This document shows, one piece after another, positions 57,439 through 64,000 of a DNA stretch of 64,000 bases. The DNA lies in the NCBI GenBank assembly GCA_015680685.1, contig MNCI01001818.1, positions 59,524 to 123,523 of the forward strand, written 5' to 3'. The DNA is from Gnetum montanum (Eukaryota > Streptophyta > Gnetopsida > Gnetales > Gnetaceae). The position numbers were made by a program, and so were the translations under genes. Below the pieces are notes generated by a model that was given only the letters and a program-made list of their open reading frames with translations, did no database searches and had not been told where the DNA came from. The stretch's first letter is position 1; the number at the start of each line of letters is the position of its first letter.

Positions 57439-57930
57439 TTATGTTTCAGACCCATAATTTATATCTTTTGAGGTTCCATAGATAAAATTATTAGAAAATT
57501 CATCAAAATGATTATTTATAAATTTACCTCCTTTACTAGTTCTTATGAATTTAATTTTTAAGTCAATGATATTCTCCATCAATTTCCTAAGATTTTGAAA
57601 AACATCAAAAAATTCATCTTTGGAATGGAGGATGTATGTCCATGTGTATCGAGAGAAATCATCAATAACCATGAATAAATATTTACCTTCTTCATGAAAA
57701 ATGGTGACCATTGGACCCTTAACATTTATGAAGTTTCAGTCTAAAGATAATGTGGAAGTGTCTTCTTATTGTCCTTTTGACATGAATCACATACATTTTG
57801 AGATGCTTCTTAAAACTTGACTATAACAGATGTTTGATTCTTGATGAGCTTATAAAGGTTGGAGTAGCAGACATGAACAAGACTCTAATGACATAATTTT
57901 TCCTTGATATGCTTTGAGGACTCTTGATTT
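57439..57930 (-). pseudogene. Ty1/copia integrase core remnant
   Basis: Reads FMVIDDFSRYTWTYILHSKDE, the copia F-x-D-D-x-S-R-x-(T/W) block with the first catalytic aspartate. Then comes FIRTSKGGKFINNHFDEF, where the usual RSDNGGE reads RTSKGGK, losing the second aspartate. The pre-integrase zinc region to its right is very decayed. Confidence 0.7.
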
Positions 57931-59375
57931 TGACTTACATGAGTGGAGTACATTACTATAGAATAATTGATCTAATATTCGAACAAAGAAATCTTTCGTA
58001 CTAGATCATGGTCATTTAAGATGATGTATTCGCCATTCTCAAAGATAATATTATCACCCTTTCTTGACATTTTATCAATTCATAGGATAGAATTAGAAAA
58101 TTAAGATACATAAAATACATCACACACTTTGATTGGAAGCTAATTATTAAGAACAATTTGAATCTTTCTAATATCTTCAATTTTCCAATAAGCTTAATCA
58201 CATAGTTTAATTCACCCAAGACTCTTATCATCTTTATACTCTATGAAACATTATTTATGAGAATTCATATGATTATCACTACTATTAATTATTCATTTAT
58301 AAGGACTAATTTTATTGGATATGTAGAAAGAAAAAAAATTATTATAAGGGCCATCATCTACTTGCCTACCGTAATCTTGGGCCAATGAAGAATCATCTTG
58401 TTGTGCTTGATTGTTGCCTTCTTAAATGATGTGGTTTTGTAACCACATTTTTCACCAACACATTTCATCCATGTGATATTGTTTGTTACAAATTTTACAT
58501 CATGAAATTTTTAAATATTATTTAAAGATGTTACTCCTTTGTTAGAAGTTCGTTCTTATACCTCCTCTTCTTCCTCTTATGCCTCTTTCTCTACCTTTGA
58601 AATTTGATGACAACCTCTCTTGAGATGATGCTTCACTCTTTTTGAATTTTCTCTTTTTATTTTTCTTCTTCCTTAAACTCTACCTATTGGATAATTTTAA
58701 CTTACATAGACATTATCTTTTCTTAATGATAAGAATATTTTCCACTAGTATAGAGCTCTGAGGCTTCATATAAGTTCATCCAAAGTATAAGTAGAGAGGT
58801 CTTTTATTTCGACTATGATTTCAATGACATTGATAAACCTATACATATCATATAACATTGTCATGAATTTATTCACCTTTTGGTACATGGAGTAATTATA
58901 GTTATACTGTTCAAGATTCCTAAGATATGAAGTGAGATTTTTAATAACATGTTCAAACTCACCTTCTTGGACCTTGATGTTCTCAAACTCTACCTATAAT
59001 TTTAACTCTTTAATCTTTATATTGATCTCATTTTCCTTATAGTACTCTTTAAAAGAATCCTAATATTGTATTTAATGATTTTTAATTACAATTTTAGCCC
59101 CAATGATGTTAGTATAACTTTTATAAATAATCATCTTAGCAAAAATGTTTATCTTAGCATCTGTAGTGAATTTCCTTCATTATTTTCTAGTTAGAGAATT
59201 AACATTTGAAGAAATTACTAGATCATTGTAGAAATAAAACCAAAAGTCATTAATTTGAAACAGTGAATTGACCAAATGAAAATAATAATAAAAATCTTGA
59301 TATTAATTAAAAATAATAGAATGATTGGAAATATATTTGGGTGCTATTTTATTTTACCTTCTGATCAACAACTTC

Positions 59376-59390
59376 TTAGCTATAATACCA
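59376..59390 (-). other. tRNA-iMet-like primer-binding site of the copia remnant
   Basis: The minus strand reads TGGTATTATAGCTAA, close to the plant initiator-Met primer site TGGTATCAGAGC. It lies two bases from the LTR terminus at 59393. Confidence 0.65.
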
Positions 59391-59392
59391 CT

Positions 59393-60000
59393 TGTTAGAG
59401 GATGGTAGTAGAATAAGGATCCTATAATATTATAGTAGTAGAAATTTTAGCTTGATAGGAGTCATTGTTTACCACCATAACTTGATCATGAGTTGGTTGA
59501 AGGTCATAATATGTAATATCATGAGTTATGATCTCAAACCATGGGTCATGATTATTGATCATGAGTCATGATTAATTCATGTTAGTTTATCATAAGCCCA
59601 TCATAGGTTATGATATACCTTAAATAAGGAGAAATTAGGTTTGAAAATATCACAAATTAGCCACAAGTTGTAGTTGGGTTGTGGTGAATGTTCTAACCTC
59701 TATAGTACCTTCTTTATACTTCAATTTTTCCCATAAGCAAACCATAAGTGCACCACAAGTCATGGTAAGGCCATGTTCAAGCACCAAAGGTAATGGTAAA
59801 GTTGTGGTTGAGTATCATTGATAATGATGAATTCATGGTTAAGCATCATGAATCGTGATAAAGTTTTGGTCCTCACTATGAATCATGGTAAAGTCATAGT
59901 CACCTAGATATATCTTTGTGTATACCATGATTCATGGTGAACTTGTATTTGAGTTGTGAACCTATAGAAAATAGAGAACAATGGTAAAACTAACATTTAA
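59393..60000 (-). repeat. LTR of the copia remnant (right limit unresolved)
   Basis: Begins with TGTTAGAGG on the plus strand. It contains a run of imperfect CATGA/TCATG and CATGGTAA repeats (59470-59950). The far end was not located and may extend to beyond 60900. Confidence 0.5.
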
Positions 60001-62300
60001 TAATAATTTAAAAATAAATGAGACTCAAACATGATAAATTATGACTGATAACATGTTTTACAATCGATAAACATGATGAAGCTTGTTGTAATTACAATAC
60101 AAATAACAATTTAGCCTTGAATTCTACTTATGAATGTTGAAAGTACAAAACTAGCATGAGCATGCATAAACTCTTAATTTAAATAAACCTGACTTCAAAT
60201 GCTCTTAAAAACATTATAATGGACATAAAAAAGATAAAGAAACTTAAAATAAGCACATGCAAATAGAGATTTATGCTTTTACATCAAACTTACATGAAAA
60301 GGAAAAAACTCCATAAATAAGAACATGAAACTTGACTTGAATCTAAAATTTTGAAGTGAATCCATAGAATTAAAACATAAAAACATTTCTAAAATATTTC
60401 AAAAATAATTAGAAACATAAGCATACATGAATTTAAGTACAAAAACTTGAGCAAAATTGAAATTAAAATAGACATGTGATAATCTTGTGAAAATGCAAGA
60501 AATTATAAGAAACTATTAGAGTAAAGATTCAAAGCACTTGGAAGAAGAAACTATGAGAAGGTAATTACTCCTCAAATAAGATGATAATGCTACAATAATG
60601 TGAGCAAAGATATGAAGAGAAAGCTATGAGACCTTCCCCAAGCACACAAATATTGAACATAAAACACTCAAGAATTGAAGGAATTGAGAGCTTTTATTTA
60701 CTTCAAGTCAAAATGTAAAAGAAAGAAAATTTACAATGAAAGGGATATAGTTCTATTTATAATTTTTTGGAGAGGATTTTACCTCTTGAATATTGGATTT
60801 TACATGAAGGCTATTGATCCCTTCCTGCTCTTTTTGGAAATTTTCTTAATTCCTAACCTTCTAAGATATTTTTTCTTCATACAAATACACCTATAACATC
60901 TATTACATCAAAAGTAAGTATTAAAACATCAAAATAAAGACTTCAAGTAATTCCTAATTTACTTACTAGTGACCTTTCAGTATGTCAAAACCTTATAGAA
61001 AATGGAAAATGTATGTGTGGGATTGTGGTCTTGCAGGATCATAAGAAAGGACTTCAAATAGAGAAACAAGATCACTAGAACATGAACTACAATGACAAAA
61101 TTAAGACAAAATGTACAAGATGAGAGCATGGATGAAAATGGATTCTATGTACCAAATAGAGATGTTTCAAGGACTTCCTATAAGTTGAGAAGACAAAGAA
61201 AATGCTCTAGATATCAAAGTGTATTTGGAGGATAGACATCTCACTATAATAGCATACATCTATCCAGGATAGTAAAAATCTATAGGCAAACATCTCTCTG
61301 TAGAAATCTTAATTTTCAGATAGACATCTTGCTTTTGTTGGAGGTGTTTATAAATAGACATTTCATCTTTAAAGTAGACATCTACACTAGCCATTTAATA
61401 GCCTTTTCTAAAATTCTAATAAATTTTTGAAAACTCTAAGGCTATAAAACAAAGTGAAAATATTAGGAATTGAAAAAGTACTATTCATTGAAAGATTCAT
61501 CATTGGCTATTCTATGTGAATTCTTTTTTGCTCTTCCTTGTATTATCATTCGCTTGTATTGATTGTCTTAAGCTTCAAGTTTAAGGATTTATAAATCAAG
61601 TTACAATGTTTCCTTGTTCTTTTTCATTCTTTCTTGTAGCCCTACAAGGTTGATGTGCTTCTTATGGGAAGGCATCTTTGTTGAGCTCATTGGGACCTTG
61701 CAAGGTTTAGGGATTTTGTGCTAATAAAACACCCTAGAGTGTAGCTCACATTTGTACAAGTTATGGAATGATTTAAATTATAGTTTGATCTTGTTGGGAC
61801 CTTGTGGGGTTCAAAGGTTTCACAACAATGAAACTCTATAAAGTAGAGCTTAACTTGTGTAAATTTTGTAGTCCCTTTCAAACCAAATTTCTGAGGAAAA
61901 AAAGTCTAAAGGTGTGCATGGAATCTACCCTCCATGTGTGGACTACCTAAGTTGGGTAACCATGTAAATTTCATGTTTGATTTTGGTGACTACAGAAATT
62001 TTAATTATGGAACTTATTCAACCCCATTTTATGTTCTTGATCCACACTTACCATCAAAGTACACATAGATAGCTAAGTTAGAATTCCACATTCACACTAT
62101 TTCTAATAGTCATTTTAGTGAATTTTCAATTCACAATGTAGTATCATCCATGCAAAGGCAACAAAGTTACAAATGAACTAAGTAGAATAGCTAAAAAATT
62201 CTATAATTTCACAATCTTAACTAGTTTTGAGAATGAAATAAGCTCTCAATAAACTTCAAATTCCTAGTGTTAAGAAAATATTGTTACTTTTTTATTAGCA
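60000..62300. other. AT-rich intergenic or LTR-like sequence
   Basis: No gene recognised. A partly duplicated segment (61686-61766 and 61792-61869), both starting near TTGGGACCTTG, resembles the R/U5 part of Ty1/copia LTRs, but boundaries cannot be set. Confidence 0.35.
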
Positions 62301-62379
62301 AACTCAACATTTTTAGTTGATAATTCTAGCTTGTTGAGATTTAAGAATAGAGTGTTTATGATAAGTGTCGTCAAACAGA

Positions 62380-62960
62380 AGGAACTTGATGAGACTTAAT
62401 TAACTATCAAATTCATTCTAATAGTGATGATATATTGTAATATTAAGAGATAATACTAGTGGTCTGGTATAATGAAAGATGTTGATGAGTATGTAGGTAT
62501 GTTTTTGATGTGTCAATAGATTAAGGCAAAGCATCAAAGGCTATATGGTTTTCTTCATGCACACACCATTCTAGTATGGAAAAGAAAAACCATTAGCATA
62601 GCTTTCATAAGTGGATTACCTTGTACTAGGAGTAGGAAAGATCCTATTCTTGTGTTCATGGATATTTTAACCAAATATTTACACTTCTTCGATATGAAAG
62701 CAACAACAAGTACAGAATAGATTGCATAGTTCTTATTAAAGATTATCAAATTACATAGAGTTTAAAAAAATTTATGTGAGACAAAGATCCTAAGTTTACT
62801 TCTAAATTTTGATAGTCTTTTTACAAGAGGTTGAGTATTACATTGAATCTTAGCTTAATTTTTTTTAGTTCTAGAACACTTTGAAAGATTAAACTCCATT
62901 TTACTCAAGAAGTGGATTTCACAATAGAAAAAGAAGTTAGTCGAATAAGCCTAAATTTAA
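62380..62960 (+). pseudogene. Chromovirus-type Ty3/gypsy integrase remnant
   Basis: The plus strand shows decayed but ordered blocks: a CLMCQ zinc pair, KAKHQRLYGFLH, ISIAFISGLPCTRSRKDPIL (the W-x-D-I-S-M-D-F-I-x-G-L-P block), LTKYLHFFDMKATT (DRLTKYAHFI-type), and CETKILSLLL, where VSDRDPKFTS is expected. Of the catalytic aspartates, the first reads as alanine and the second as threonine. Stops are frequent. The strand is opposite to the copia remnant on its left. Confidence 0.65.
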
Positions 62961-63098
62961 AGTGATAGAAGGTCATATCTACATATCGAAATACAATAAA
63001 TACAATTGAAATCATGAAGTCAAAGTTCCAACATCAAAAAATCTTAAATCCAAATTAGCTATTTTGTAACATAGGAAACAATACCATGTAATTTATAT

Positions 63099-64000
63099 TT
63101 GGATATTTATGCCACAAAAAGATATGATATAAAATTCAATTATGTTTTCATTTTAAAAAATATTCATGAAATGAAAACATTCAATTATGTTTTCATTTTA
63201 AAAAATATTCATGGAAAAATAGCTTTAACACTTGCTCCAACGGCGGTAGCAGCAACGGCAGTAGCACCGACGGCAGCAGCAACGACAGCAGCAGCAACAG
63301 CGACAGCAGTAGCAGCAGCGACAGCAACGGCAACGATGGTCGCGACGGCCGCAGCGGCGACAGTAGTGCCTGCGACGGCCGCAATCGCTGCCGCGACGGG
63401 TGGCGCCGGGACCCCCACGGCTTTCGATGTGGGGTCTCTTGGGTCGGGTGCTGGGGCGGCCACGGTTTCCCCAGCGCTCACTGCTCTGCGTGGGGCCATC
63501 GAGGCCCACTCCAGTTCCAACCACACCTTGCTCCTTCGCATCCGCACCCCCCCCACAGACGGTGTGCGCACCATGGAACGGAGCCTCATCGGTCGGTTCG
63601 TCTCCAGGGGGATCCGCCCCCGGTTAGACCTGATCCGGCGCTGGGCCAGGGAGCAGTGGAAGCTGGAAGGCGTGACCGTTCGGAGCCTCTCGGAGGACTT
63701 TCTTCTCTTCGTCCTCCCCTCCCTGCAGGCCTGCGACTCCGTCCTTCTCGGTGGACCTTGGTTCTATGGGGCCTGAGGTCTCGCACTGACCCCCTGGCGC
63801 CCCGGGGCACACAGAGAACCCGATTTGTTCACTCGCGCCCCCGTTTGGATCTGGGTGGCCGGTATCCCGTGGGAGTTATGGGGCCTTGAGTTTCTGCGGG
63901 AGGTGTCTGGATATTTTGGAGAGTTCATCGCCTTTGACCGGGTCACGCGGTCGCTGGACAAGTTGGGATATGCCTGCTTCTGTGTCTGGCGCAGCCTGGC
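63099..64000 (+). pseudogene. DUF4283-type retroelement protein (partial, runs off right edge)
   Basis: An alanine/threonine tract (63236-63400, GCA/GCG-type codons) is followed by a DUF4283-like domain: SLIGRFVSRG, LDLIRRWAREQWKL, FLLFVLPSL, LGGPWFYGA. The frame crosses a TGA at 63774-63776 and continues with LTPWRPGA, VWIWVAGIPWELWG and LDKLGYACFCV, the usual second half of the domain. In plants DUF4283 is commonly the N-terminal part of LINE-type or related gag-like ORFs and is followed by a CCHC knuckle, which would lie beyond 64000. The true start is unclear; the GC-rich coding signal begins at about 63231. Confidence 0.7.
63134..63212. repeat. 45-base tandem duplication
   Basis: ATTCAATTATGTTTTCATTT occurs at 63134 and again at 63179, with the following AAAAATATTCATG also repeated. 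It immediately precedes the GC-rich coding block. Confidence 0.85.

Larger units (their letters stand above)
55440..59392 (-). mobile_element. Ty1/copia-type element remnant (minus strand)
   Basis: From right to left: LTR end with a TGTTAG boundary at 59393, a tRNA-iMet-like primer site (59376-59390), decayed gag (about 58400-59330), integrase (about 57120-57930), RT (about 55760-56900) and RNase H (55492-55758). This is the Ty1/copia order, with integrase before RT. The left LTR was not found, so the element is probably truncated near 55440. Decay is heavy. Confidence 0.75.

Noticed and set aside
63193-63589. Minus-strand Ala/Val- and Leu-rich ORFs opposite the alanine tract
   Set aside because: Low-complexity shadow of the trinucleotide tract in the DUF4283 frame.

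Overview
This window is plant nuclear DNA, and nearly all of it is nested LTR retrotransposons. The evidence is Athila- and Tat/Ogre-type Ty3/gypsy polyproteins, a primer-binding site matching the 3' end of plant tRNA-Asp, Ty1/copia pol fragments, and a DUF4283-type ORF at the right edge. I see no intact host gene, tRNA, rRNA, CRISPR array or bacterial feature. The species cannot be named from this window; a large, repeat-rich seed-plant genome fits. Two assembly gaps lie inside elements (46370-46723, and a single n at 48207).

Layout, left to right. Positions 1-12360 plus 29242-29344 hold a minus-strand tandem array of Athila-type elements, called A1 and A2, that share one LTR (3126-3965). 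A1 (1-3125) runs off the left edge. A2 has pol at 5893-8560, gag-pro at 8600-11341, and a 5' LTR starting at 11478. That 5' LTR is split by a complete 16.9 kb plus-strand Tat/Ogre-type element, T1 (12361-29236), with LTRs of about 1.5 kb and the target duplication GTAAC. T1 carries gag-protease, then a 4.7 kb block, then RT, RNase H, a second (archaeal-type) RNase H and integrase, 3' tandem repeats, and its 3' LTR.

From 29345 to about 49800 lies an older minus-strand Tat element, T2 (LTR part 29345-30235, pol from 30927). Its pol is split by two 7.5 kb elements of one Athila-derived family. G1 (31583-39143, plus strand) has the duplication ATGAT, and G2 (41490-48991, minus strand) has GTTGC. 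G1 and G2 have complete ends and encode only gag plus protease, with no RT, RNase H or integrase, so they look like non-autonomous 'TR-GAG' elements. Their likely helper is an Athila element such as A2, whose flanking sequence matches theirs. From about 49840 to 53200 is a plus-strand Tat LTR plus decayed gag (T3); 53930-54410 is another T2-like LTR fragment. A minus-strand Ty1/copia remnant occupies about 55440-59392, followed by AT-rich sequence, a plus-strand chromovirus-like integrase remnant (about 62380-62960), and a sharp switch at about 63230 to GC-rich DUF4283 coding sequence that runs off the right edge.

The most unusual feature is in T1. Between protease and RT sits an antisense gene-like unit (18127-22438, minus) of about ten exons, with short GT-AG introns whose phases agree at five junctions. 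One exon looks like an FCP1/NLI-interacting-factor-type HAD phosphatase domain. On the sense strand a strong 3' splice site ends at 22593, just before RT. The whole antisense gene would therefore sit inside the pro-RT intron known from Ogre-type elements. All copies carry stops or frameshifts, so this unit is a relic here.
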